DNA from: Portulaca oleracea
Lineage: Eukaryota; Streptophyta; Magnoliopsida; Caryophyllales; Portulacaceae
DNA length: 64,000 nucleotides
Assembly (NCBI GenBank): GCA_029582165.1
Contig: CM055877.1
Location: 20,338,355-20,402,354 of the forward strand
Reading direction: 5' to 3'
Shown here: piece by piece, positions 30,716-42,135 of the stretch
How positions within the stretch are numbered: position 1 is the first letter of the stretch
Layout of the letters: each line of letters opens with the position of its first letter
Notes under the pieces: generated by a model
What the model was told of the DNA's origin: nothing
Seen by the model: the letters and a program-made list of their open reading frames with translations, nothing else
Database searches by the model: none
Translations under genes and position numbers: made by a program

Positions 30716-32277
30716 TGTTTAGTCCCATTTTTGGGCCTAAATATCATCTTTTATCTTGATATTTTTGTTCGATTCCGAGTCTTTTCATGCTTTTTATTAG
30801 TGTTTTAGTTTTTTTGTAGGTTTTTCACACTTTTGGAGCAAAAGCAGGAAAACAGGCTATTTTGAGGCTTTTTAGAGATTTTCCGAGCCAAGTCGTGCCG
30901 AGAGCGGAAGCAGAGAAGACTCAGGAAGCTTTTCCCTAAGTTCGGTGCTATTCAGTGGTGTAACACCTGCAACAGTCCTTGTGGCGGGTGTTACAGCCCT
31001 TGGTAGGGAGGAAGAAAAGGGAAGAAAACAGGGACGCCGCCCCCGTTACCTCGGCCGTGCCACCCGCTACGCCACAGCAAGCGTAGATCACCCAGGCTGG
31101 CCAGATGAAGATCACCCCTGCCATCTTCCAGGTCGCGCTCGCGAACCTGCGAAGCCTAGAATCGCCTGGCGTGTTTCTCACAGGTCGCCCCCGCTACAAG
31201 GAGGGTCGCGTCCGCGACCTTCTGTTCTTCAGCGCTTATTTCTCAGCCAAAACGACTGTGTTTTGGGAAACTACCTTGCTTTGTATATATACTCCAAGTG
31301 ACGATTTTGGTAGGGGATGTGATTTTTAGTTTTAGTATCCTTACATTCAGCTTGTATTAGTGAGTTTTAGAGAGAGATTAGTGAGAGATTAGCTTGGATT
31401 AATCTAGGGTTTTGGTGGATTTTTGGTGTTGTTCAAGGATTGAGGATTCAATCAATTGAGAGATTGTTGCATTATCTTTTCCCCGGTTTCCTTTGTTCAT
31501 TTCCAGCATTTTGATAAATATTCTCTTCCCTTAACTCCTTTATTAATTGCTTTGCTAATTACTTTGATTGTTCTTTAATTTTTTTGCTTGCTACTTTGAT
31601 TGTTTTGCTTGGTTTGTGATTGTTGATGTTAGAAATCATGCTTAGGGTTGGTTTTGATGTTGTTAGCTTAGTTGTGATCATGATTAGTGGCTAGAAACCC
31701 TATGGGTTAGGGGGTAATTAAGGGTATGAATGGGTGATTAGGATTGGGTTAGCAATTTTAGTGAATAATTAGTCGGGAAATCAATTTTCCACTCCTATCC
31801 TTCCCTCAAGTGGTATGTATTTGGGTCTGAAAGTTCCCGAATACATCCAACACTTGTGTTGGAAGGTTGGAGATGGGATAGTTAATGCTCACCCACGAAA
31901 GTGGAAGGAGGTTAACTAGAGAATTGGGTTTCATTAATTCTCCGGGTCCGTGGTGGGCTTTGAGGAAGTTAATCTGGACTATCATCGAGAGAGGAAGCTC
32001 AGTTGGTATTTTCTAACGGAATTGCCTCTTGATTCTCCCTCCTTATTATTCTCTTGTTGCAAAACCCATTTCCTCATCCCCATTTGCATCCCGAAAAGCC
32101 TCCGAAGCCCATTTCCTTTCCTTGATCGACCTTAGTTTTGTTTCTTGTGTTGTGATCCCTTTCAACCAATTTCCTTACCCTAGTGATCTCGACCTGACTT
32201 GAGACCTAGATTATGACCAAGGCCCCTCGCTCCCTGAGAAGAACGATAAAAATCGGGGTTTACAAATCCACGATACA
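30716..32277 (+). repeat. Athila 5' LTR (plus copy)
   Basis: Runs TGTTTAGTCCC...CGATACA, 1562 bp. It has TATATATA at about 31284 in the promoter region. The U3 has palindromes: GTAACACC...GGTGTTAC (30960-30994) and GGTCGCG-TC-CGCGACC (31204-31219). ORFs in this GC-rich part are by-products. Confidence 0.9.
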
Positions 32278-32282
32278 CAAAA

Positions 32283-32300
32283 TGGCGCCGTTGCCGGGGA
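32283..32300 (+). other. primer binding site, tRNA-Asp
   Basis: TGGCGCCGTTGCCGGGGA is an 18/18 complement to the 3' end of plant tRNA-Asp(GTC), the usual Athila primer. Confidence 0.9.
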
Positions 32301-32470
32301 GCCTGCGCCCCTAGTTTTAGTTTCTGTGTTTTTAGTTATTTGAGATTGCTTTCACGCTAGAAATTAGTTTGTGCTAACCCCAATGAATTTGATGCTTCTA
32401 TTGGTTCTTGTTGGTGCATGTAGGTACGTTGTAATGCCCTACCGAGCATCGTAGGAAGCTTCGAGTCCTA

Positions 32471-33997
32471 ATGGGTGAAGTTTCAGTTGATTCACGACGT
32501 ACCCTTCTATCATATGTCGTTCCATATTCGGGTACGGGAGGCAACCCAATCATCCTACCACCATTACCACGACGTGGTATTCGAGTTTAAGCCGTGTCTT
32601 CTTAAAGTTTTGAAAGTAACCCGTTTCATGGAGATATTTGCAAGAGTCCTATTGCACATATTGAGAGATTTGAAAAGCGTATCAGTTTCATGCATATGCC
32701 CGGAATATTTTCGGAATATCTTAAGTTGAAGTTCTTTCCTTTAACTCTAAAGGGAAAAGCTGAGATGTGGTTTGATAAATGTCCACCTGGTTATTCTCCA
32801 TGGGATGCTCTAAAGATAGATTTTCTTCAAAGATTCTTCCCGACTGATAAAACTTGTAGACTCCGGGAAGATATAATGAGCTTCAAGCAAAAAGCTGGAG
32901 AGTCTCTTTTCGACGCATGGGGGAGATTCAAAAGTCTTCTACGATAGTGTCCGCACCATAATCTACCTAATTGGATGCTTCTTCAGCACTTTTATTGTGA
33001 ACTCTTTGATTCTCTAAAAGAATTGATTGATATCGCATCCGGAGGGACATTTCTGAAGAAGACTGCGGAGGAGGCCAACAAATTCCTTCATGAGCTCATT
33101 CAATATGCTCCCGATTTGGGAGGTAGCAAATCTAGAGGTGGAGATTGATCTTTGGAGCAAGATCCCATTATTACACTTCTCTTAGCATCCATCTATGAAA
33201 TGCAAAAAGAAAGGGCGAATGAGGAGACTTCTAATCAATTGAGAATGGCTCAAGAGAAGCAAATCTTTAATTTTCCACAATTAGAGCAAGTGAGTTCCAT
33301 TCATTCTTCTTATATCAACCCGGATCCATATAACACCACCAACCTTTACCCTTCTACTTTTCAACCCCTTGACCATCACTCATTTATTTAAGAAGAAACC
33401 ATCCCTCTAACCCAACAAAACATTCCACAACCTCAAATTTCTCAACTACCCCAAGAATCCTCATTTGAGTTGATGTTGGAGCGAATCATGGATGACCGAG
33501 AGGAGGATCAAGCTTATATCCAAAGTCTCGAGCTCAAATTGGCTCAAGCCAACCAATTTCAATTTGCATCTATCCAACTCACTCCTATCCAAGGAGTGAA
33601 AGTGAATGTTATTATCTTGCGGAGTGGAGGAGAAGTTGAGGAACCTAAGTTGGTGGAGGAGAGACTTCTTGGAGCAAATGAGGGACATGTTGAGGATAAA
33701 GCCGAATGAGAGGGTATGGAGGTTGTGCAAGCAGTTGATAATGAGAAAGAGGATGTGATTGTTGAGGAAGCCAACTGCATAGAAGAGAAGGTGGAGGAAC
33801 AACAAGAAAAAGTTTTGGAAGGAAATGTTAGTGAATGCCCCGAAGAGCAATTTGATCCCCACCAAATGCAAATTCCTCCCCCCAATTGGTTGATTCAACA
33901 CTTGATGGACGTAGAGCATATAGATCTAAGGCATAATGTTCCTTCCTCTCAATCATCAATTCGACCCCCTTCCTCCCTCCATTTACGAAATCCAAGC
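32471..33997 (+). pseudogene. gag: Athila gag, broken
   Basis: It starts MGEVSVDSRRTL and NPIILPPLP, parallel to the gag start of the minus-strand Athila at 59712. The Retrotrans_gag core follows in another frame (LKLKFFPLTLKGKAEMWFDK, then FLQRFFPTDKT, FKQKAGESLFDAWGRFK), and then the linker with LRSGGEVEEPKLVEE. Lesions include a frameshift near 32590-32690 and stops at about 32945, 33148, 33389 and 33707. The linker is cut at 33998 by the SIRE-type element. Gag normally reads on into protease/RT in this lineage, but no such sequence follows the insertion. Confidence 0.85.
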
Positions 33998-34936
33998 TGA
34001 AAGAACCCTAGAGGGAGGGAGGGGGGATGAATAGGGTTATGAAACTTTCTGTACAAATGCTCACTGGTAAAGGACGTTAGGGTCTTAATATTCTCAGATT
34101 AAGATTCAACTTTGAGATAAATCAAAGTAAACATGAAATAAAGGACAATAGAAAAGATAATTGAATAACCTCCTTTATTTCTTTGCAACAGAATGCAGAC
34201 TGAATTGCTTAAGGTAAACGTCCTTAGGGTTACAGTCGAACACAGAAACTTCGAACATAATTCCGTCTAGGATTCGATTACAATCACTCAAAACAAAACC
34301 TAAGTCCGTTAAGGAATTGATTCACACAAACTCTCATAAAGAACACAACTTTCTACTCGAAGAAAGAACAAAAACTGAGCACCCTCTGTTTTTCACACAC
34401 ACCCGATTTCTTCCATGGAATCGTTGATTTTCTTCAACCTCTAGGTCTTCTATTTATAGGTGTGTTTGTAACAGCAAGATAAAGACGTTGGGGGCTGATT
34501 CTTCACGATTCTTTCCATCTTCATGTTTTGCATTGCCTTCCATTTTGCGCAGATCTTCTTTCCTTCTTATGAGATTTCCGGAAATTCACAATATTGTCTT
34601 CCTTTCAATTTCTTGATTGATTGTTTCTTACAAATCAATTAGGTGCAACCAATTAGTCTGGTTAGAAAAGGATAGAGAAAACAAATATTAATCTTTCTAG
34701 AAAACTTCCCCATTTTGACTCGCATCGAAACTTCTCGCGTAGGGTGAACGTCCTTATGATGCCTTAGGTGAACGTCCTTATGAAGCCTTGGGTGAAGGTC
34801 CTTCTGTCTTCTTGAGATTTCTTTCCTTGCGCATTATATCTTTTCTGGATATTCGAATTTTGACTTTCATCCAAAACTGATCAAGTGCCAAGGTCCTTGA
34901 GCTTGAGTCTATCAACGTCCTTGAGGGGTTCTAACA
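33998..34936 (-). repeat. SIRE-type 3' LTR
   Basis: On the minus strand it starts TGTTAGAACCCC and ends GGGTTCTTTCA, 939 bp. It has internal short repeats of GGTGAACGTCCTTATGA (plus strand, 34741-34800). Confidence 0.9.
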
Positions 34937-35370
34937 ATCTCCCCCTTTTTGATGAAAGGCAAAATTCATTTGTAGCACTTCTCCCCCTTTTTGACTTTTA
35001 TCAAAAAGTATATAAAGAGCTCCCCCTTAATATTGTAACCATTTATAATAAACTGCAAAACTCAATGAACTTGTTAGTCCTAAGAGAGGGTGCTCCCCCT
35101 CAATATGTGCCATAAAAATAATCAATAATACTGCTATTTGAGTAGATCCATTTGTCAAGGTCCTAGATCCTAGGTCTAACAAGGTCCTTGAGGGGTTCTT
35201 ATTGCTGATATAAGTAATGTCCTTGAGTGCTCCAAGCTCCCTTAAGCATCCACTCTCCTGGATGCTGAATATACCTGCAAAACTTTAGACACCCTTCCTC
35301 AAACCATAATTGACATTAAATTTAAGTTCTTGACTACTAGTAACAACCATGTTAGGAGGTCTTGTTCCTT

Positions 35371-37007
35371 TTAGAACCCAAACTTGTACAATTTTAGAAC
35401 GATAATGGTTGAAGTAGTTAGATTTACCATATTTGCTTTCGGGAAGAGATGAATGACCTTGATATCTTGTCCCAAGATAGTTGTGTCGTTCTTGGTGCCA
35501 TGAGTGAAATTTGTGGCCTTGGTACTGCTCATTAAGGTCCTTGTGTCGGCCTTGGTGCCTGGTTCTGATAGCTTGTCCTTGCGAGACAGAATGTCCTTGA
35601 CGACAGTTCGCTCTTTAATAGGGGATGAATTTTCATGCCATTTTCCAAGGTTTTCTTGTTGCTTGGTTGCCTCAGCCAGAGACTTGTGACAATCATCAAG
35701 GTTGGCCTTGAGGTCTAGTATTTCAGCTTTGAGAATGTGGAACCTGGAGGTAAGCCTTTCACATAATTTCTCCAATTTCTCATTGGACTCTTTTAGGCCT
35801 TTGTTGGTTTCTTTTAGTGACCTAATCTCATTTAAATGCTTGGTCTCCCGTCTTGCAAACTTTAAAAGGCATTTTCCCAAGTACTTTTTAGGATAAGTGA
35901 GGAGATCATCAAATGTTACCTCCCTTGATTCATCCTTGTCACTGTCCGGATAGTCATCATTGGCTGCACCAACTTCTTCTACATCGTTGGTGTCTTTTCT
36001 CATGATGCAATGACTAGTAATTTCCTCATCATCACTCAAAGTGGCCATCAAGGCCATGTGATTTCTCTTTTCTTTGTTCTTTTTATGGTAGGGACAGTCC
36101 TTGATCAAGTGATCTAGGTTACCACAAAAAAAAACAAGAGAGTGAGTTAGTTCTATTATTTGATGAGTGATTACTCTTTTTGGTTGATTCGTTTGGATGA
36201 AGGTCCTCTGGAGGTATGACTTTTCTTGCACGATTCCTTGAGTTCCTTGGCCATCAAGGCCAAGATCTGGTCCTTATCATTGTTGTTAGGACCATAGATG
36301 TCCTTACGGGCTACTTCTTCTTTTTCATTTTGTTCTTCTTGGAGACGCATTTCGTGAGCAAGAAGCTTTCCAATGAGGTCATCTAATTGGAGGGTTTCAA
36401 CATCGTGAACTTCCTCTATTATAGTGACCTTTGATTCCCATTTCTTTCTTGGAAGACATCTGAGGACCTTGTGAACTTTTTCTTCATTAGAGTAGGTTTT
36501 CCCCAAGGACTTGAGATTATTGACTATGACATTGAATCGTTTGTACATTTCCTTGATGGATTCTCCATTCTTCATTTTGAAGGATTCATAGAGCTTGACA
36601 TAATTGTCACGCCTTATTCTTTGAACTTGGCTCGTTCCTTCATATGTGGTCACTAAGGTATCCCACACCTGTTTTGCTGTATCACAACCAGAGATAAATT
36701 CAAGCTCATTAGAATCAAGTCCACAGTAAAGGATATGTAATGCTTTAACATTTTTATCCGCCTTTTCTGCTTCTTCGGCAGAATACTTGGATCTATCTTT
36801 GGGTTTCGTGATTTCTCTAACAGTGATCATGGGGACAAAGTCTCCATTCTCAATTCTGTCCCAAAGGTCATAGTCTTGATCCATGATGAATGTCCTCATA
36901 CTCTTCTTCCAGTGTGCAAAGTTTGATCCTCTGAATAAAGGAGGACTGTTTAAGCAACGTCCTTGCCCTATATCACCATCTTCGATCCCAACCATGATCT
37001 TTACCAC
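35371..37007 (-). pseudogene. gag: SIRE-type Copia gag, frameshifted
   Basis: The first frame (37007-36171) has the DUF4219/UBN2 gag: PPLFRGSNFAHWKKSMRTFI near the start, ADKNVKALHILYCGL, AKQVWDTLVTTYEGTSQV, and E..HKVLRCLP. The second frame (36231-35371) continues with a zinc knuckle remnant (CGNLDHLIKDCP, first Cys lost) and then an acidic/coiled-coil C-terminus with DDLLTYPKKYLGKCL, typical of SIRE gags. The frameshift lies between 36231 and 36171, near an A9/T9 run (36125) that also damages the knuckle. Gag would form the element's particle. No pol follows. Confidence 0.88.
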
Positions 37008-37040
37008 AGAGCGGTTAGTCTCTAAATCTTCAGTGGACCA

Positions 37041-37053
37041 GGCTCTGATACCA
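37041..37053 (-). other. primer binding site, initiator tRNA-Met type
   Basis: On the minus strand it reads TGGTATCAGAGCC, two bases after the 5' LTR. Confidence 0.9.
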
Positions 37054-37055
37054 AT

Positions 37056-38049
37056 TGAAAGAACCCTAGAGGGGGGGGGGGGTGAATAGAGTTATGAAAC
37101 TTTCTGCACAAATGCTTACTGGTAAAGGACGTTAGGGTCTTAATCTTCTCAGATTAAGATTCAACTTTGAGATAAATCAAAGTAAACTTGAAATAAAGGA
37201 CAATAGAAAAGATAACTGAATAACCTCCTTTATTTCTTTGCAACAGAATGCAGACTGAATTGCCTAAGGTAAACGTCCTTAGGGTTACAGTCGAACATAG
37301 AAACTTCGAACCAAATTTCTGGGTAAACACACACACCAAGCACAAATTCGGTGTAAGCTCTAATCGAACCTAAGTCCGTCTAGGATTCGATTACAATCAC
37401 TCAAATCAAAACCTAGGTCCGTTAAGGAATTGATTCACACAAACTCTCATAAATAACACAACTTTCTACTCGAAGAAAGAACAAAAACTGAGCACCCTCT
37501 GTTTTTCACACACACCCGATTTCTTCCGTGGAATTGTTGATTTTCTTCAACCTCTAGGTCTTCTATTTATAGGTGTGTTTGTAACTACAAGATAAAGACG
37601 TTGAGGGATGATTCTTCACGATTATTTCCATCTTCATGTTTTGCCTTGCCTTCCATTTTGCGCAAATGTTCTTTCCTTCTTATGAGATTTGCGAAAATTC
37701 ACAATATTGTCTTCCTTCCAATTTCTTGATTGATTGTTTCCTACAAATCAATTAGGTGCAATCAATTAGTCTGGTTAGAAAAGGATAGAGAAAATAGATA
37801 TTAATCTTTCCAGAAAACTTCCTCGTTTTGACTCGCATCGAAACTTCTCGCCTAGGGTGAACGTCCTTATGATGCCTTGGGTGAACGTCCTTATGAAGCC
37901 TTGGGTGAAGGTCCTTCTGCCTTCTTGAGATTTCTTTCCTTGCGCATTATATCTTTTCTGGATATTCAAATTTTGACTTTCATTCAAAACTGATCCAATG
38001 CTAAGGTCCTTGAGCCTGAGTCTATCAACGTCCTTGAGGGGTTCTAACA
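37056..38049 (-). repeat. SIRE-type 5' LTR
   Basis: 994 bp, same termini as the 3' LTR. It carries the repeat GGTGAACGTCCTTATGA near 37855-37900 and a G12 run (37071-37082) next to the inner end. The TATA-like TATTTATAGG lies near 37565. Confidence 0.9.
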
Positions 38050-38690
38050 CAAGCCCTAATTCTTCCCCATTGCTGCACGAATTAGCTGCTAGAGTTCTGA
38101 TTTTTGCCCAGATTCGTCCCAAGTGTGTGACATTACTCAAACACTCGTTTTCATAGCTAAGGGAGGTAATCCTTTGTGTTTTATGCGAATTTCTTTCCTT
38201 TCTCACTTGCTTTTGGTTCGTTGGTCATTCTTTGCTGAGTAGGGAAACGTTCTGTCAATTCACGCATTGTTCAACTTGCTGTGTGTTGCGTTTGGAGGCT
38301 GGGTTCTTGCTTAGTGTTTTGTGTGATTAGTTGTTGCATTTGATCTGTCAAAACACACAAACACACAAACACACACTTGTTACACTTGTTGCGCTGTTCA
38401 GAATCACAACACTCTCACACTGTATATTGCGTTAGTGTGCTGTTTTTGTATCCTGTGTGTGTTTGGTTTTTGTTGTTGTTCATTGTGACGAGTAAGAATC
38501 AATCCTCCTTGCTGAATCCATGTTCAAGTGCTTCGGTCTGATGTAATCTCTAGTGAATTTTGTGCATAAGTTTTTTCAAACTTACTTGTTTGTTGCTTGT
38601 GTCGAATTTTTGGTTTACCTTTGAGATTAGGCACTGTTATTGTCATAGTTCTTGCCAAGGTTTCTTGTTCCTGCATTCTTTTGGTTCATC

Positions 38691-40219
38691 ATGAGTGGAA
38701 GGAAGAAGCGTTAACGTGTTGAAGAGACACCTTCATCGCAAGCAGGGCCATCCTCATTCTCAAAGGAACGTTATAGAGCGTAATTGGCCACACTAATCCG
38801 GTGTGAGCCAAATGCGGATGTGATTTTCCAGGATGAAGTGCATAAACAACGGTATGAAGCACTCCAAGCACGAAAGATATGTGCACTGGATATTTATGAT
38901 GCGGCGACGGTTGAAGCCATCCATTGCAAACCGAGCTTCGATTACCTTATTCACTCTTGGTTGGGAGGTATTCATCACGATTGATGAATCGATTGTGGAC
39001 CAACCCGTACTTGAGTTCTTTAGTTCCTTGAGGTTCACAATGATGGCAAGGAAGATGCTTATTTTGAATATCGAGTCGCCAACAAGGATAAGCGGTGCTC
39101 CGTGAAGCGTTTATGCTGAAGGCTAGGGTTGCCCGATGATGGGAGGTACCATGAGCGATGCGAGAACTTCGATGAACAAAAGGCTATGCAAGCTTTGGCA
39201 TGTTGGAGGAGGATGGATCTCGGAACGAGAGGCGGAACTCAACGGTATCATTGGCCCCGTAATTCTAAGGGGCGTGATTTTTGCAATCTGGTCGTCCGAA
39301 TCCTCCATAGGATCGTGACAAGTTCAGTGTTCGGGAGAGATGATGGACGCCCCAAAGTTCGGAAAGACGATCTCTTCGTAATCTACAATGTTGTGAGGGG
39401 TAAACGAGTCAACATCGGATCCTGTATTTTACATTGCCTTGGGGAGATTAGCATAGAAGCTCGACCTACTACCATCGGGATGGGGCATATCATCTGCCAC
39501 TTCCTCGTTCAAGAAGGGTTCGGGAAATATTTGAAGAAGTGGACTCCAAGCTATCTTCCAGATCCTATCGACAGGGTACGGTTGCAGAAAATGAACACCC
39601 TCGCAAAACACCCGATTGCACGATCTATTACCATGGACACGCCAATAGCATAACAGAGATTCTCTTGGATCCGGACCATGCCGAGTAGTGGTTGGATATC
39701 ACTAATGAGCATAACTGGTCTTGTGGCCAAGAGCGTGATACCCGTCGCAAGGTAAGAGGCCCGGATGTGTCCGATGGTGAGGAAAAAGAGGAGGGCAATG
39801 AAAAGGAAGGGAAAGAAGAAGAAGATGAGGAGGAGGAAGAGGAGTATGCCAGCCATGGCGAAGCTAGTGGAAGTGGAAGTCAGCCATGGGAAACTTCACT
39901 TGAGCATCTCAACTCTCAATTCGAGCAAATGAGAGATAACCTTCGAGAACAACGAACTTTGCTCCAAGGCCAGCACAATTTGTTGGAGACCCAACAAGAG
40001 TTGCTGCGTGCCCAGCAGTCCACACTCAACAATGTGCCTGCACATGTCCAAAGGCACGAGGAGTACTTCCAACAGCAAAACCAGTACTGGCGTGACTGGG
40101 GATATTACTACTACTCCGTTGAGAACAATCCCCCGACACCACCAGAGTACAGAAACCGCCAATATCCCACCTACTTTCCTTATCACCCATATCCTCCCCC
40201 GGGAGGATCCGAGCAATGA
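38691..40219 (+). pseudogene. Athila downstream ORF (env position), broken
   Basis: It starts with a basic MSGRKKR stretch and carries blocks shared with the same gene in the minus-strand Athila (53208-51844): FQDEVHKQRYEALQARKIC, then CKPSFDYLI, DQPVLEF, ENFDEQ, then SVFGRD, GKRVNIGSCILHCLGEIS, MGHIICHFL.QEGF, KWTPSYLPDPID and NWSCGQ. The C-terminus is Glu-rich, then Gln-rich coiled coil, and ends PPGGS.. in both copies. This matches the Athila ORF family found between pol and the 3' LTR. Its function is unknown. Stops and frameshifts lie near 38712, 38783, 38960-38983, 39105 and 39653. No signal peptide or clear membrane segment is seen, which argues against a classical envelope. Confidence 0.8.
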
Positions 40220-42135
40220 TTTGTAAGTGTTCCCGCCCCACTTTACTCTCTTTATTGATTTAGTTTACACTAATAGTGTTAGATAAGTGTGGGGGGTGCT
40301 TTATGGGAAAGATAGGTAAGTGTGTCGGTTAGTTTGGTTTTGTTGAGTTCGTTGTCTCCATGGTTTGGTTGTTTTACTTCTATTGCTTCATCATTGGTAA
40401 GGCCGGTCATGAGAGTTGTTCCACCCTCAATTCCCGCCTCAAAGAGTGAGATTCGGGGTTGTGGTTAGCCAGTGTCAACGTACATATTGTAAATAGTTTG
40501 TCTTTTCTTTAATTCTTTAGCTAGTGTCTTGTGTTTTATTTTTTGTTTTTGTTCTTTTCCTTTTATGCATGCGGACATTCACACTTATTATGTTTTTTTC
40601 TTGTTTATTCCTAACCCCAAGTGTGATGTTTTCCTTGATCGTGGATTGGTTCTGTTCTTTAATTGAAGACTCCGAGGGTAACCTCTTTCCGCTTTCTTTG
40701 TTGTGTATATATCTTGATCCTTGTTGCATGCTTGATTTTCTTTTGGGTGGCGAACCCTTTTGAGTGTCTGTGTTCAGATTATATTGTTGTTGGAGCCGTG
40801 TGGGCTCGGGTCGCCACCACTCTTTCTTGCCAGTTGTTTTTGGTTGTTTTCTTTTTGTTGGTTCTCTACCCTTTTCATGTGAAACCTTCCCACAATGAGG
40901 ACATTGTGGCGTTTTAAGTGTGTGTGTGTGGGGGGGGGGGGGGGGGATATTCTGTTTCAAGGGTAGATCACCTAGCCTTTTGTTTTTGTTTTTCCTAGTT
41001 TTTGCTAAAATTTGAAAAACTTTTGTGTGAAAAAGGAGAAAAAAAGGGAGTGAAAACCCTTAAAAAGTTTTTCGTTTTGCTTTTGTTTTTGCTTCATTTC
41101 TTGGATAGTATTGTCAGTGTTGGGAAGACTTTCTTAATCTTCTTGAAAGAAGCCGGTTTGAGCGTTTTTGACCCTAGCTTGGGCGTTGTCATGACTCATC
41201 TATCTAGATTCCCTTCATTGAGTGCCTAGCGAGATCCCTGTTTTATTTCACGTTCTGGTTGAAACTGTGAGACTCTAGTTGGCCACATCCGAGCTTGTTG
41301 AAAAAGTGAAAGCTAATTTCATTAATTCAATCTGAAATTGTAGTGTTAAGTTAGTCTACCTACATGAGTTGGTATTAGCGGTGCGACGCTATTACCCCTT
41401 ATGCACTTCATTTTCGTAATGATGAGGCGTATGGAGTTGCCCATGTTGGGAGGGTAAACCCCGTTATGAGCCGTTCAACTCCAGAAAAAACTAACACCAA
41501 ACCCGTTGAGCTTTCTCAAGCCAACGCTAATTAATGAATCGTTAATAATTGTCTCACCTAGCGTTTCCTGCGGCCCTCACCAAGCCAATGGCGACATAAA
41601 CAAGGGAAAAACATTGCTTAATTAAATCCTTTTGGCTTTGATTCGAGCTTGGATTTGAATTTTCTGGTGAACCGATCGGAATCATCCAAAACCCACTAAG
41701 CACTTGTGCACATGGGATTTGCTTTGCATGAATTGTTGGGAGTCGAAAATATCTAAGATTGGCAATTGCTTGAGTTAGGTGTTTTCATGGTGCTCACAAC
41801 GGTTCCTTTTGGATGATTAGTATCGTTTTCTTGATTACGATAGCATGATTCCTTAAAGCAAGCTGTTTTCTCTTTTCTTTTTCGTTTCTTTGTCATGTTT
41901 TTCACTTTCCCTCTCTCCCTTTTCTTTGGCTTTTGTGGGTAGAGCCGCTACAAACCCTCACAAGACCATCTCTTCCACCTAGGCTGCCAGGGGGTTTAAA
42001 AGAGTTCGTGCATACGCTAAATGCACTCGTTTCCTCCCACGACAGAGGAGTTGGTGTTTAGTTTTTCTTATTTATTTTTGTTTTGTTTTGCTTGGGACGA
42101 GCAGAAGTTTAAGTGTGTGTGGGGGGGGGGGGGGG
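40220..42135 (+). other. Athila 3' noncoding region with two hairpin/G-tract modules (plus copy)
   Basis: Module 1: hairpin CCACAATGAGGACATTGTGG (40890-40909), then (GT)n and G17 (40930-40946). Module 2: hairpin-like TTGCTTGGGACGAGCAG (42088-42104), then AAGTGTGTGT and G15 (42121-42135), touching the 3' LTR. Module 2 is the polypurine tract that primes plus-strand synthesis. Module 1 could be an internal tract. No gene is supported between them. Confidence 0.75.

Larger units (their letters stand above)
33998..38049 (-). mobile_element. SIRE-type Copia element, gag only, nested in Athila
   Basis: 4052 bp on the minus strand, with LTRs 37056-38049 (5') and 33998-34936 (3'). It is flanked by the perfect duplication CAAGC (33993-33997 and 38050-38054). 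It has a tRNA-Met primer site, a SIRE-type gag with a frameshift, and a 3' stretch with several AAGGGGGAG blocks ending in AAAAAGGGGGAGATTG before the 3' LTR. No pol is present. The left LTR is about 55 bp shorter, with a gap relative to the right LTR near 34260. Confidence 0.92.

Noticed and set aside
30945..31301. 118-aa ORF with basic, Pro-rich composition in the Athila LTR (and overlapping ORFs on both strands at 42369-42617)
   Set aside because: It lies in the U3/R of an LTR, is not kept in frame between the two LTR copies, and arises from GC-rich palindromes.
32283..32300. Possible tRNA-Asp gene at primer sites
   Set aside because: Only the 18 nt complementary to the tRNA 3' end are present. 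No cloverleaf is formed around any of the sites.
38340..38400. CACA repeat before the Athila ORF as a regulatory microsatellite
   Set aside because: Short, imperfect and without a recognisable partner feature.
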